Shown here: positions 8,355 to 16,954 of the stretch, one piece after another
How the letters are laid out: each line of letters begins with the position of its first letter
Position numbering within the stretch: the first letter of the stretch is position 1
Assembly (NCBI GenBank): GCA_041305345.1
Contig: JBFYLP010000002.1
Location: 186,001 to 250,000 of the forward strand
Length of the DNA: 64,000 bases
Source of the DNA: JACRGC01 sp041305345
GTDB taxonomy: Archaea; Micrarchaeota; Micrarchaeia; Norongarragalinales; SBBD01
Reading direction: 5' to 3'
Notes under the pieces: model-generated
The model's database searches: none
Told to the model about the DNA's origin: nothing
The model's input: only the letters and a program-made list of their open reading frames with translations
Program-made: the position numbers and the translations under genes

Positions 8355-8480
8355 TTTCGTTCATTGAACATAATAAGGGATATTTTGACATAGTTTAGCC
8401 GAATTGGGCTGATTTTTGCTTATTTTTTGTTTTCGGGCCGTATTTTCGTTCATTTTGCCGGAGTTTTTCGAATAAGAGAA

Positions 8481-8494
8481 TATTTATATATACC
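8481..8494 (+). promoter_or_regulatory. TATA box for the small membrane protein cluster
   Basis: TATTTATATATACC lies about 33-46 nt upstream of ATG 8527, and a G-run (8517-8523) directly before the ATG serves as ribosome-binding sequence. The rest of 8355-8480 shows nothing recognisable apart from T-rich sequence. Confidence 0.55.
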
Positions 8495-8526
8495 AAATAG
8501 CACTTAGCTATAACGTGGGGGGGAAC

Positions 8527-8820
8527 ATGGATGCTGAAATAGGGCTAGTTTACCAATTCGTAATGGTAGCAGCAGCCATTTGGTTATTCGTCCATCTCAC
8601 GTTTGGATTTGGAACGATTAGGGAAGCAATATTTCTTGGATTCCTGGGAATCATGATGCTCTTCCTGATGGAAGGTGCAAGCAGAATCGTTTTTTCAGTG
8701 GTTTTCATCGCAGGCGGGCTGCTAGCAATGCGGGCCTATAAGGTCGATATGAGGGCGGGAGCGATGTTCGTCCTTTGCGTTGCTGCAATCAGCCAATTCA
8801 TGTTTCCCTTTGCCGAATGA
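8527..8820 (+). CDS. Small membrane protein, tandem paralogue 1
   Basis: The product is 97 aa with about four hydrophobic helices separated by very short loops. ATG 8527 is chosen because it follows a GGGGGGG stretch; a GTG at 8515 is upstream in frame. It is the first and most diverged of three neighbouring paralogues (8527, 8940, 9270) sharing the pattern IW-L, a short aromatic loop, a long hydrophobic hairpin with GGLA-, a kink with Y-W/V, and a final helix. No known family was recognised. The lack of soluble domains suggests a structural or regulatory membrane component. Confidence 0.72.
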   Translation: MDAEIGLVYQFVMVAAAIWLFVHLTFGFGTIREAIFLGFLGIMMLFLMEGASRIVFSVVFIAGGLLAMRAYKVDMRAGAMFVLCVAAISQFMFPFAE

Positions 8821-8939
8821 TATGAATAAAATGCAAGTGACATCCATGGACAAAATAATGGTCCTGGCCCGCGGACCGATTTTTGAATTGGGCGAGCCGT
8901 ATTCCGGGGCGGCATGCTTCTTTGTTTGATGTGGTCGAT

Positions 8940-9260
8940 ATGCAAGTTACGTACCTTGGCGACATGGTTTACAGCTCGGATTTCCTCTTCGCCCTCCTCA
9001 TATTGACCATTGCAATCTGGCTCGTATTGAAGTTCCTATTCAATTTCGATTCGATGAACCACGCGCTGGTGTTTGCGATCCTCGCGATGGTGATGCTGCC
9101 CTTCATTTTCACAGCTACGCAGATTTGGACTTCATTTTTCGTGGTTCTCATACTCGGAGGACTTGCGATATCGCAGGCATACAAATGGCCAATAGGAACA
9201 AGCATCCTTATGTGCTTCATCGCATTGATCGCGGCTTCGATTCTGCTTCCCGCGCTTTAG
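8940..9260 (+). CDS. Small membrane protein, tandem paralogue 2
   Basis: The product is about 106 aa from ATG 8940 (starting MQVTYLGDMV). In-frame codons further upstream would add a short polar stretch without hydrophobicity, so they are disfavoured. Four helices are visible, with LILGGLAISQAYKWP in the third-helix junction aligning with LLLGLAISSSYGWN of paralogue 3. Its stop is 9 nt before the start of paralogue 3, so the two are probably co-translated. Function unknown. Confidence 0.72.
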   Translation: MQVTYLGDMVYSSDFLFALLILTIAIWLVLKFLFNFDSMNHALVFAILAMVMLPFIFTATQIWTSFFVVLILGGLAISQAYKWPIGTSILMCFIALIAASILLPAL

Positions 9261-9269
9261 GTGGAATGA

Positions 9270-9593
9270 ATGGACGCGTATTACCTCTCGGAGATTTTCT
9301 TCAACCAGGGATTCCTCCTAGGCTACATTTTCCTCACGATGCTCATATGGATTTTCCTTAGGACCGGGTTCGACTATGACAATTTCGGCCAGGCGGCAAT
9401 CATCGCATTGGTGGGGATAATTTTCATGCCTTCGATTGTAGCGGCAATGAGCCAAAGCGGCTCCGCATTCCTTTTAATCCTGCTCCTTTTAGGCTTGGCA
9501 ATATCGAGCTCGTATGGCTGGAACCTGTCGGCAACGATGCTGATATTGGTGCTCGCTGTTTATTCAGCTGCGATGATTTTGCCTCGGCTTTAA
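9270..9593 (+). CDS. Small membrane protein, tandem paralogue 3
   Basis: The product is 107 aa with four hydrophobic helices, beginning MDAYYLSEIFF. It is clearly homologous to the preceding ORF: both end in ASILLPAL or AAMILPRL and share the LAIS-Y-W turn. It is the last gene of the three-paralogue cluster, followed by rpoP on the same strand after a separate promoter. Function unknown. Confidence 0.75.
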   Translation: MDAYYLSEIFFNQGFLLGYIFLTMLIWIFLRTGFDYDNFGQAAIIALVGIIFMPSIVAAMSQSGSAFLLILLLLGLAISSSYGWNLSATMLILVLAVYSAAMILPRL

Positions 9594-9680
9594 GGGGATG
9601 TTGAAGCCAAATCGTAGGTGCGGAATTGCCCAAAAAAGGCAGGAAACCAACCATTTTTCCAAAAAGGAGGCAGAACAATA

Positions 9681-9696
9681 GGCTTTTTAAGCTATT
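9681..9696 (+). promoter_or_regulatory. TATA-like promoter of rpoP
   Basis: GGCTTTTTAAGCTATT lies about 36-51 nt before the rpoP ATG, with a GGAAGGG ribosome-binding stretch at 9719-9725. Confidence 0.45.
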
Positions 9697-9731
9697 CTGG
9701 AATAAAAAATAACTCTCTGGAAGGGATGCAT

Positions 9732-9857
9732 ATGTACAAATGTGGAAGGTGCGGGAAGGAATTCAGCGAGCTTGAGTTCACAAGATGCGTTTCTTGCGAC
9801 AACAAGATCTTGTATAAGGTCACTCCGCCAATCGTGCACAAGGTGAATGCAGATTAG
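9732..9857 (+). CDS. rpoP: RNA polymerase subunit P (Rpo12)
   Basis: The product is 41 aa, a normal size for this subunit. Two CxxC knuckles (YKCGRCGKEF, then CVSCDNKILYKVTPP) form the zinc ribbon, and the ILYK-PP tail is the family signature. Rpo12 joins Rpo3, Rpo10 and Rpo11 in the assembly platform of archaeal RNA polymerase. The longer open frame upstream (to 9618) is not conserved in type. ATG 9732 is used; an ATG at 9726 would add two residues. It lies just upstream of the ribosomal protein cluster. Confidence 0.9.
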   Translation: MYKCGRCGKEFSELEFTRCVSCDNKILYKVTPPIVHKVNAD

Positions 9858-9954
9858 TTTATCGATTGGGGAGGATTCGGAAAAGAGCGATTGCCAAGTG
9901 GCTTTTTTCTTCAAGAACTAGGGCATATTGCGCTTATTTGATTGAAGTGGGATT

Positions 9955-10923
9955 ATGGGAGACAAGGGACCCCGCAGGGGATCGGTTGCGTACTGGCACA
10001 GGAAGCGTGCATCGAGCCTAGTCCCAAGGGTGCGCGCGTGGGCAGGAGGCGGCAAGGGCTTGCAGGGCTTCCTTGCATACAAGGCGGGGATGGGCCAGGT
10101 AATGATGATCGAGGATTCGGAATCGCCTTTCAAAAACCAGGAGGTTGTGAAGGCAGCAACCGTACTCGAGGTTCCGCCGGTTTACGTTTATGCCGTCACT
10201 GCATATGAAAATTCGGAAACGGGCCTTAGAAAAATTGCAGAGATACCTGCATTCAATGCCCCAAAGCAGCTGAAACGCACGCTTACCCTTGCGAAAAAAT
10301 CAAAGATGAAGCTGGAGGAGCTCAAGGCCGGGGCGCTAGCTGATGTGCGCGTGATCGTTTCTGCGCAGCCCTGGAAAGCCGACCTGAAGAAGACGCCCGA
10401 GGTGGCGGAGATTGGGATTGCCGGAAAGGATGCCAGTGAAAAGCTTGCGTATGCAAAGGAGGTCCTTGGGAGGGAACTTGTGGCATCGGACGTATTCGTC
10501 GATGGCGATTTCGTGGATGTTATTGCCGTTACTAAAGGGAAAGGCTGGCAGGGAATAGTGAAAAGATTCGGTGTTGCTTTGGGGCCAAGGAAGGCAACAC
10601 AGAGGAGAAGGCACGGCGGCTCAATTGGGCCCGAAACGCAGGCAAAGGTCATGTACACCATTCCACGCGCAGGCCAGATGGGTTTCCATAGGAGGACCGA
10701 TTCCAACAAGCGCATATTGCAAATCGGGGATCCTTCAATAGTCAAGGGAATTGCGCCGGCAGCTGGCTTCGAGGGATACGGCGTCGTAAAGGCCGAGTTC
10801 CTGCTGGTAGAGGGCAGTGTTCCCGGGCCGGAGAAAAGGGCAATGATCGTAAGGAAGAATTTCGAAGGGAAGGCTGCGAAGAAGCCCGATGTCCGGAAGT
10901 TGCTCTTCAATGCGAAGGAGTGA
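9955..10923 (+). CDS. rpl3: Ribosomal protein uL3
   Basis: The product is 322 aa, within the archaeal range. The N-terminus has the archaeal/eukaryal type RRGSVAYWHRKRAS and a GFLAYKAGM motif. The core KGKGWQGIVKRFGV, followed by RRHGGSIGP and GQMGFHRRT, is diagnostic. uL3 helps nucleate 50S assembly and reaches the peptidyl-transferase centre. It begins a same-strand cluster in the usual archaeal order uL3, uL4, uL23, uL2, uS19, uL22, uS3, uL29. Confidence 0.97.
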   Translation: MGDKGPRRGSVAYWHRKRASSLVPRVRAWAGGGKGLQGFLAYKAGMGQVMMIEDSESPFKNQEVVKAATVLEVPPVYVYAVTAYENSETGLRKIAEIPAFNAPKQLKRTLTLAKKSKMKLEELKAGALADVRVIVSAQPWKADLKKTPEVAEIGIAGKDASEKLAYAKEVLGRELVASDVFVDGDFVDVIAVTKGKGWQGIVKRFGVALGPRKATQRRRHGGSIGPETQAKVMYTIPRAGQMGFHRRTDSNKRILQIGDPSIVKGIAPAAGFEGYGVVKAEFLLVEGSVPGPEKRAMIVRKNFEGKAAKKPDVRKLLFNAKE

Positions 10924-10980
10924 ACTCGTGCAATCCGCTGAATTGGGTTGCAATTATAATTCATAGGAAAGTTGGTAAAA

Positions 10981-11784
10981 ATGCAGGCAAAGGTTTTTGA
11001 TCTGGAAGGAAAGGAATTGAGGCAGGTAGGCCTCCCGCCCCAGTTCGATTGCGAGCTAAGGCCGGATTTGGTTAGGCGCGCGTTCCTATCCGAGAGGAGC
11101 TACTTCCTGCAGCCAAAGGGCGTATACCCCCGCGCAGGCCTTGAGAATACCGCGGAATACTACGGAAGGAGGCACGCTTGGAGGCAAACGATCAACACCG
11201 GAAGGAGCAGGCTGCCAAGGGAAAAGCTTCCCGGCGGAAGGAGCGGAAGGGTGCTTAGGGTTCCGCACGCGGTGAAGGGAAGGAGGGCACATCCGCCAAA
11301 GCCGCAAACGCGAATAATTGAGAGGATCAACCTGAAGGAAAAATTCTTTGCAATAAGAAGCGCAATTGCCGCAACGGCAAAATCGGAAATGGTGGCAGCA
11401 AGGGGCCACATCCTCGATGGTGCGGTGATTCCTTGCATCGTCGATAATTCTTTGGAGGGAGTAAAGAAGGCGAAGGCTGCGCGTGAGATACTTGGGAAAT
11501 TGGGCGTAGGGAAGGACCTTGAACGTGCTGCGGTTCGGAGGAAGATGAGGAGCGGAAGGGCAAGGCTTCGGAAGGGAGGGTACATAACCCCAAAAAGCGT
11601 CCTGATCGTTGTTGGGAAGGATGAGGGCATATGGAAGGCGGCACGCAACATTCCCGGAGTCGACGTGTGCATCGTTGGAAAATTGACAGCTGAGCTGCTA
11701 GCTCCTGGCGGGAATGCTGGAAGGCTGACGATATGGACCGAGGGAGCGGTCCAAAAAATGCAGGCCGAAGGCCTATATATGTGA
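10981..11784 (+). CDS. rpl4: Ribosomal protein uL4
   Basis: The product is 267 aa. The archaeal signature region WRQTINTGRSRLPREK and the basic loop around GRSGRVLRVPHAVKGRRAHPP match uL4, whose loop lines the exit tunnel. ATG 10981 is chosen over the TTG at 10972. The C-terminal part AARNIPGVDVC is also typical. It follows uL3 by 57 nt and precedes uL23 by 5 nt, so it is co-transcribed. Confidence 0.96.
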   Translation: MQAKVFDLEGKELRQVGLPPQFDCELRPDLVRRAFLSERSYFLQPKGVYPRAGLENTAEYYGRRHAWRQTINTGRSRLPREKLPGGRSGRVLRVPHAVKGRRAHPPKPQTRIIERINLKEKFFAIRSAIAATAKSEMVAARGHILDGAVIPCIVDNSLEGVKKAKAAREILGKLGVGKDLERAAVRRKMRSGRARLRKGGYITPKSVLIVVGKDEGIWKAARNIPGVDVCIVGKLTAELLAPGGNAGRLTIWTEGAVQKMQAEGLYM

Positions 11785-11789
11785 TAAGA

Positions 11790-12038
11790 ATGGCAATACT
11801 TTACGCTTTGACAACCGAAAAATCAGTGGCAATGATCGAGAAGGAGAACAAGCTCACGTTCATCGTGGAGCGCTCGGATACGAAGAAGACGGTGGCGGCG
11901 GACCTGCTTAAGAATTTCAATGAAAAGGTAAGGGAGGTCCGGATGATCAACGCTTTCTCCGGAAAGAAGAAGGCGATTGTAAAGTTTGAAAGGAAGGGTG
12001 CGGCACCCGACGTGGCTGCAAAACTGAAACTCATCTAA
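11790..12038 (+). CDS. rpl23: Ribosomal protein uL23
   Basis: The product is 82 aa, the typical archaeal length. It contains LTTEKSVAMIEKENKLTFIV near the start and the VREVRMINAFSGKKKAIVKF segment. uL23 sits at the tunnel exit and contributes to the docking site for SRP. The start ATG 11790 lies 5 nt after the uL4 stop. An open frame upstream (from 11733) overlaps uL4 and is not part of the gene. Confidence 0.96.
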   Translation: MAILYALTTEKSVAMIEKENKLTFIVERSDTKKTVAADLLKNFNEKVREVRMINAFSGKKKAIVKFERKGAAPDVAAKLKLI

Positions 12039-12047
12039 GTGATTTTA

Positions 12048-12797
12048 ATGGGAACTCATCTGGTCGTTCAAAAAAGGGGGCGCGGAGGCCCGGCATACAG
12101 GGCGCCCACCCACAGGTACGTATCCGATGCGAAATACCCAAGGATGAAGGCGGAGAAGATGCGCGCGGAAGTAATTGGATTCGTGCAGGATCCCTCGAAG
12201 GACGTATTGCTTGCAAGGCTTTTGCTCGATGACAAGAGGAACGCCTACATTATTGCAGCCGAGGGCCTAAGGAGGGGGCACATCATCGAATTTGGGAAGG
12301 GCGCGGCAATCAACATCGGCAACATCACAACCCTAGAAAACGTGCCGGATTCCTCGGTTGCATACAACGTCGAGCTCCAGCCATTCGATGGCGGAAGGCT
12401 TGCAAGGGCGGGGGGGGCATTCGTATCCGTTGTATCGCACGACGAGGATACCGGGCTTGTGGAAGTGCAGCTTCCATCAAAGAAGACGGTAATGCTAGAC
12501 AAGGATTGCTTTGCCACTTTGGGAATTGCCAGCGGCGGGGGAAGGACGGAAAAACCGCTGAAAAAGGCGGGCACAGCATTCTACAAATGGCATTCCAGGA
12601 ACAAGTACTGGCCAATTGTAAGAGGAGGCGCAATGAGCGCGTACGACCATCCTCACGGAGGCAAGAGCTTCGGGAAGAGCTCGATGGTAAGGCGCGGAAC
12701 CCCTGCTGGCAAATATGTCGGGCACCGCGCAGCAAGCAGGACCGGCAGGAGGGTGGGCAAGGAGGACAAGGCTAAGGAAACCGGGAAGAAGCAATAA
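12048..12797 (+). CDS. rpl2: Ribosomal protein uL2
   Basis: The product is 249 aa. GRGGPAYRAPTHRYVSD at the N-terminus and the C-terminal VRGGAMSAYDHPHGGKSF are the hallmarks; the latter contains the conserved histidine region near the peptidyl-transferase centre. ATG 12048 is used; the GTG at 12039 would add three residues. A basic Lys-rich tail follows. It lies 9 nt after uL23. Confidence 0.97.
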   Translation: MGTHLVVQKRGRGGPAYRAPTHRYVSDAKYPRMKAEKMRAEVIGFVQDPSKDVLLARLLLDDKRNAYIIAAEGLRRGHIIEFGKGAAINIGNITTLENVPDSSVAYNVELQPFDGGRLARAGGAFVSVVSHDEDTGLVEVQLPSKKTVMLDKDCFATLGIASGGGRTEKPLKKAGTAFYKWHSRNKYWPIVRGGAMSAYDHPHGGKSFGKSSMVRRGTPAGKYVGHRAASRTGRRVGKEDKAKETGKKQ

Positions 12798-12808
12798 TGG
12801 TGAAATGA

Positions 12809-13192
12809 ATGGTCAAGAAATTCCTTTTCAAGGGGCTAGAATCCGAGGAGCTAAAAAGGCTCCCCTTGGATAAATTCATCCCGCTGATACCAACCAAGAT
12901 GCGCCGGAGCATCAGGCGGATGGCAACAAAGATGAAGAAGTTCATAACAAAGCTTAGGACAAGCGACCCAAAAAAGCCCATAAGGACGCAAATGAGGGAA
13001 ATGGTCGTCATCCCCGAAATGATCGATCGGCAATTCCAGGTGCATAACGGGAAGGACTACATGATCGTTGTCGTGACGCCGCAGATGCTTGGGAAGCGTC
13101 TTGGCGATTTTTCCATTCCAATCAAGCTGGTCAAGCATTCCGGACCTGGAATCGGCGCAACAAGGGGTTCGAAGTCAGTTGAACTTAAGTGA
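12809..13192 (+). CDS. rps19: Ribosomal protein uS19
   Basis: The product is 127 aa. The segment IRTQMREMVVIPEMIDRQ, then VHNGKDYMIVVVTPQMLGKRLGDF and HSGPGIGATRGS, is the archaeal uS19 pattern. uS19 lies in the head of the 30S subunit and contacts tRNA-linked bridges to the large subunit. It is 11 nt downstream of uL2. Confidence 0.96.
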   Translation: MVKKFLFKGLESEELKRLPLDKFIPLIPTKMRRSIRRMATKMKKFITKLRTSDPKKPIRTQMREMVVIPEMIDRQFQVHNGKDYMIVVVTPQMLGKRLGDFSIPIKLVKHSGPGIGATRGSKSVELK

Positions 13193-13198
13193 GTACCT

Positions 13199-13750
13199 AT
13201 GGGTTTGTATAAATTTTCTTTCAAAGTGAAGGACGAGAGGGAGGTTGCAAGGGCGCAGGCGTACGACATGGACGCAAGCTACAAGGACCTATCCAACGTG
13301 CTGGCCGCAATCAAGGGGAAGACAGTTGGGAAAGCCGAGGCGGTCCTCAACGATTGCATAAAGATGAAAAAGGCAATCCCGTACCGGAAATTCAACAAGC
13401 ACCTTGGCCATAGGGGCGAGCTTGGCGGCAGGAAGGGCAGGTATCCAAGGAAGGAGGCAAAGATCGCATTGACGCTGCTCAAAAGCGCGGAAGGGAATGC
13501 GAATTTCAAGGGGCTCGATGCTAGCGTGCTCATTGTAAGGCAGGCTGCGGCATACAAGCAGAATGTGATGAGGAGGTACAGGCAGCATTTCGGTTCTTCG
13601 ATCACGCTCGGATACGGGAAGCAGGCGATCTGGGCAAATTACGAGACGTGCCGCGCGGAAATCGTGCTGGCAAAGGGAAGCGCTCGGGACCTTGCAAGGA
13701 TGGCAAAGGCCCAAGGGAAAGAGAAGCAGAAAACCAAGACAAAGAAATGA
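13199..13750 (+). CDS. rpl22: Ribosomal protein uL22
   Basis: The product is 183 aa, slightly longer than many archaeal forms because of a Lys-rich tail. ARAQAYDMDASYKDLSNVLAAIKG near the N-terminus and YRKFNKHLGHRGELGGRKGRYP in the middle are typical. It starts with ATG 13199, 6 nt after uS19. uL22 lines the exit tunnel and contacts all 23S rRNA domains. Confidence 0.96.
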   Translation: MGLYKFSFKVKDEREVARAQAYDMDASYKDLSNVLAAIKGKTVGKAEAVLNDCIKMKKAIPYRKFNKHLGHRGELGGRKGRYPRKEAKIALTLLKSAEGNANFKGLDASVLIVRQAAAYKQNVMRRYRQHFGSSITLGYGKQAIWANYETCRAEIVLAKGSARDLARMAKAQGKEKQKTKTKK

Positions 13751-13777
13751 TCTTTTTTGCATTGAGAGGTAGATACG

Positions 13778-14662
13778 GTGGCAACTGAAAAGAAATTCCT
13801 GGCAAAATCGCTAAACGACCTCCTGATAAAGGGGTACCTGGAAGGCGAGCTGAAGAATGCTGGCGTCTCAAGCATCGTGATACAAAAGACCCCCCTGGCA
13901 ACAAGGATTGCAATCAGGGTGAAGAAGCCCTCGCTCGTGATTGGGAAGAAGGGCGCAACCGTAAAGAACATCACCGAGAAGTTGGAAAAGGATTTCGGGA
14001 TCGATAATCCCCAGCTGGACATCATCGAGGTCGAGAATGCAAGCCTGGATGCGAAATTGGTCGCCGAAAGGATCTCAAGGCAGATCGAGATCGAAGGCAA
14101 CATCAAGCAGATAATGCGCATGAACCTAAGGGACGTGATTGAGGCCGGGGGCGTGGGAGTCGAGATCCAGGTTTCCGGCAAGGTCGTTGGAAAAGGCGGG
14201 AAGGCAAAGGCAATACGGGTTCGCAGCGGCTTTCTTAAGAAGGCGGGCGACCTGCTAAAATTGATCGACAAGGGAACCAGCACCGCATACCTGAAGGCAG
14301 GTGCAATTGGGGTAACGGTGAAGATCGTAAGGCCGGGCACGGTATTTCCCGATGCAATAAGCATCGACTACGCGAGCCTTGCAACTACCAAATTCGAGGA
14401 GCCAACAGGCGAGAAAACGGAAGAGCAGAAGGCACTGGATGAGGCCGAGAGGAAATTGAGGGAGAAGATCGAGCAGGCAAAACGGGAGGCAAAGGAGAAG
14501 GCGCAGAAAAGGAAGAAGTTCACAAGGCCTATCAAGAAGAAACCGGCCTATGAAGCGGAGAACCTGATCAAGAGTGCGGAAGTGGGCGAAAATCTGCAAA
14601 AGAAAGCGGCTAGCACTGCGCCCGCGCAACCTGCTGAGTCAACCCCCGCAGAAGGTAAATGA
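13778..14662 (+). CDS. rps3: Ribosomal protein uS3 with long charged tail
   Basis: The product is 294 aa and begins with GTG at 13778. A KH domain is visible (VIGKKGATVKNITEKLEKDF), followed by the C-terminal uS3 fold (GVEIQVSGKVVGKGGKAKAI). From about residue 215 a long Glu/Lys/Ala-rich helix-like extension runs to the end (KTEEQKALDEAERKLREKIE and onward). The extension is longer than the core needs and probably projects from the 30S mRNA entry. It lies 27 nt after uL22. Confidence 0.96.
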   Translation: MATEKKFLAKSLNDLLIKGYLEGELKNAGVSSIVIQKTPLATRIAIRVKKPSLVIGKKGATVKNITEKLEKDFGIDNPQLDIIEVENASLDAKLVAERISRQIEIEGNIKQIMRMNLRDVIEAGGVGVEIQVSGKVVGKGGKAKAIRVRSGFLKKAGDLLKLIDKGTSTAYLKAGAIGVTVKIVRPGTVFPDAISIDYASLATTKFEEPTGEKTEEQKALDEAERKLREKIEQAKREAKEKAQKRKKFTRPIKKKPAYEAENLIKSAEVGENLQKKAASTAPAQPAESTPAEGK

Positions 14663-14694
14663 AAGCAATATTTTAGTTACACCATCGTGATGTT

Positions 14695-14898
14695 ATGGCA
14701 ATAATTAAGAAGAATGAACTAAAGCAGATGAGCGTGGAGGACCTCAAGAACAAGCTCAAAGAGGTCGAGATCTCTTTCATTGAGGAGAGGGCCAACATCA
14801 AGTCCGGAAAACGGCAAAAGCAGATCAAGTACAAGCCCCTGCGGAAACTGAGAGCGCGCATAAAGACGCTGCTTTCCCAGAAGGGGGTTAGGCTTTAA
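14695..14898 (+). CDS. rpl29: Ribosomal protein uL29
   Basis: The product is 67 aa. The two-helix pattern with LKQMSVEDLKNKLKEVE and LRKLRARIKTLLSQK matches uL29, which sits beside uL23 at the tunnel exit. A GTGATG stretch precedes ATG 14695. It ends the core ribosomal run before aIF1. Confidence 0.94.
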   Translation: MAIIKKNELKQMSVEDLKNKLKEVEISFIEERANIKSGKRQKQIKYKPLRKLRARIKTLLSQKGVRL

Positions 14899-14910
14899 GG
14901 ACGGCAACCA

Positions 14911-14926
14911 AAACTATTTAAATCGG
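14911..14926 (+). promoter_or_regulatory. TATA-like promoter of aIF1
   Basis: AAACTATTTAAATCGG lies about 41-56 nt upstream of ATG 14967, with GAGGAAC just before the start. It suggests that aIF1 has its own promoter in addition to read-through from the ribosomal genes. Confidence 0.45.
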
Positions 14927-14966
14927 CAGGCCTTAAGGAAGGTACGATTCAAAGAGGAACGAACTG

Positions 14967-15272
14967 ATGTCTGCAATCTGTCAGATTTGTGGCTTGCCTA
15001 AAGAGATCTGCGCATGCCAAACCATAGGAAAGGAATCCGTTGCCCAAATCAGGGTATATACCACCAAATCCCGCTACCAAAAGCTTGTCACCATAGTGGA
15101 GGGTTTGAAGGGCGGGGAGCTTGCCAGCGCTACCAAGGAACTTAAGCATAAGCTTGCGTGCGGCGGTACTCAAAAGGAGGGCCTCATCGTCCTGCAGGGC
15201 AACCACAAGGAGAAAACGGTCGAATACCTAATTAAACTGGGGTACCAAAGGGACATCATAAAGGTTGGCTGA
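14967..15272 (+). CDS. Translation initiation factor aIF1 (SUI1)
   Basis: The product is 101 aa. An N-terminal cysteine cluster (CQICGLPKEICACQ) is the zinc-binding tail found in many archaeal aIF1 proteins. The SUI1 core includes KLVTIVEGLKGGELASATKE and LVLQGNHKE-type sequence near the end. aIF1 binds the 30S P-site region and checks start-codon selection. Its place after uL29 matches the archaeal cluster, although Rpp29 and uS17, which often follow, are not here; the next gene is on the opposite strand. Confidence 0.95.
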   Translation: MSAICQICGLPKEICACQTIGKESVAQIRVYTTKSRYQKLVTIVEGLKGGELASATKELKHKLACGGTQKEGLIVLQGNHKEKTVEYLIKLGYQRDIIKVG

Positions 15273-15286
15273 TTTTTTCCCCAAAA

Positions 15287-16813
15287 CTATTTCTTCCTAA
15301 TCAAGCCCTTAGTTGCATCGACATCAACCAGGTCCCCATCCTTGAGCGCCTTCGTTGCAATTTTTGTGCCGATGACGCAGGGAATCTTCATCTCCCTGCT
15401 TACGATCGCTGCATGGCAGGTGACACCGCCCTCATCCGTGATTATCGCAGCCGCCTTTTTCATCGCAGGCACGATGTTCGGGTTGGTTGCCATCGAAACC
15501 AGGATGTCGCCCTTGTTCATTTTGGGCATATCCCCCGCCTTCCCGATTATTTTCACTATGCCGGAAGCATGGCCCGGGTATGCGGGCGTGCCCTTCAATT
15601 CCTTCAAATCAGCCGATACCTCCTCAAAAACGACCAGTTTGGAATATTTTTCAGCTTCCGCCCCATCCAAAATCCTAATGCCATCATCGAAAGGCAAAAT
15701 CACATTATGCTTGATGCGTGAATTCAGCAATGGGACATTTGCGCTTCCGTTATTGAGCCATTCCCTCAGCTCAATATTGCTTGCATGCCTAACCTGCTTG
15801 GGAGAAAGCGAAAGCCGGAAGGCAAATTCCCTGAGTAGCCCATCACTATTCCTCGAGCCAATGAAAACCGTATCCTTTCGCAACCCCTTGAGGTAGGAGA
15901 ATGAGCGCGCAACAAGCGCCCAGTGGTTGTGCTCTTTAAGGAAATGAAGTTTCTTACCTATTTCCGCCTGCTTATCCTTGATCTCTGCAGAATGCCGCAA
16001 CAATACCTCTTTTTTCCGCCTTCCATCCGCTCCCTGCTTCAACTCGCTCCGAAGGAGGTCGCAGAAAAAGCGATCATCGGCAAGGTCGGGGCCGTCATAA
16101 TGGAAATTGATCCAGTCGTACTTTCGAACTTGTTCCTCGAGCATTTTGCTTATCATCGGTAGTTTGTTCAATTTTGGGATTATCGCATCCAATTCTCCGG
16201 AAAATACGCGTTTTGCCTCGGGCGATTTCTGGATTTTTTCGAGGATGCCATAAAAATCCACCTCCTGCTGCTGCATGAAGGACCTTTCAAGCGGGGTGCC
16301 AAGGATGCCAAATGCCTCGCCTGCGGAAATGTCGCAGTCGGATTCCTCGATTTTTTCCTCCAGGAATTTCATTATCCGATCCGTAAGCAAAAAATGGCCG
16401 AAATCCGAGAGGTTGACGATGTCGCCCCAGGCGTTCATCCATTCCCATTTTTCAATCAGCGAATCGTACAAATCGCATAATTGCATATCGGGAATCTTTT
16501 TCAAATCCGTTTCCCGCAATTTTTGTGAAAAGTCCCTGACCGCCCTGGCGGAACTTACCTGCCCTTCGTATGTTTTCCTTAGGAAAGCGGGTTCTTCAAG
16601 CATTTTCAGTATCTCTTTCCCAAGCCGATCCCACTTGGCCTCCCCGCCTTCGATTGCCGCGCAAAAATACCAATGCGTATCGCGCATGTCGAGGAGGAGG
16701 GTGTCGTTGCTGATTCCAAGTATTTCCTTAAGCCGAAGAGCGCCTTTCAGGTAGCATATCCCGTGCACATACGGGGAGCCGTGGTCCTCTGCGAACTTCT
16801 TCCATTTCCTCAT
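15287..16813 (-). CDS. PEP-utilizing swivel-domain protein without ATP-grasp
   Basis: The product is 508 aa from ATG 16813, preceded by GGGAGG. The last 90 residues are a phosphohistidine swivel domain: NPNIVPAMKKAAAIITDEGG, then TCHAAIVSREMKIPCVIG with the phospho-accepting His at about residue 467. The first 400 residues are mostly helical and are not the PEP/pyruvate TIM-barrel. This helical-plus-swivel layout matches the C-terminal two thirds of rifampin-type phosphotransferases, whose missing ATP-grasp part resembles the separate protein at 18838-19791. The substrate is unknown. It would act in the cytoplasm, taking beta-phosphate from ATP through the histidine if the pair works together. 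Confidence 0.85.
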   Translation of the reverse strand: MRKWKKFAEDHGSPYVHGICYLKGALRLKEILGISNDTLLLDMRDTHWYFCAAIEGGEAKWDRLGKEILKMLEEPAFLRKTYEGQVSSARAVRDFSQKLRETDLKKIPDMQLCDLYDSLIEKWEWMNAWGDIVNLSDFGHFLLTDRIMKFLEEKIEESDCDISAGEAFGILGTPLERSFMQQQEVDFYGILEKIQKSPEAKRVFSGELDAIIPKLNKLPMISKMLEEQVRKYDWINFHYDGPDLADDRFFCDLLRSELKQGADGRRKKEVLLRHSAEIKDKQAEIGKKLHFLKEHNHWALVARSFSYLKGLRKDTVFIGSRNSDGLLREFAFRLSLSPKQVRHASNIELREWLNNGSANVPLLNSRIKHNVILPFDDGIRILDGAEAEKYSKLVVFEEVSADLKELKGTPAYPGHASGIVKIIGKAGDMPKMNKGDILVSMATNPNIVPAMKKAAAIITDEGGVTCHAAIVSREMKIPCVIGTKIATKALKDGDLVDVDATKGLIRKK

Positions 16814-16954
16814 GTGTAAACCTCCCTACAAAGAAACCCATTACGGGCTTATAATTTTATGGAAACATCGGGATTCCATCGGATGGCAGGTCCTTGCCAA
16901 ATATCCCTCCAATCAACAGCAATCCGAAAACCATTTGTAGCAATTCCATTTCAA

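Noticed and set aside
13639..14364. 241-codon minus-strand frame, and a similar one at 10188-10964
   Set aside because: They lie opposite uL22/uS3 and uL3, are Ser/Phe/Pro-rich and have no recognisable domain. They are shadow frames of highly biased ribosomal genes.
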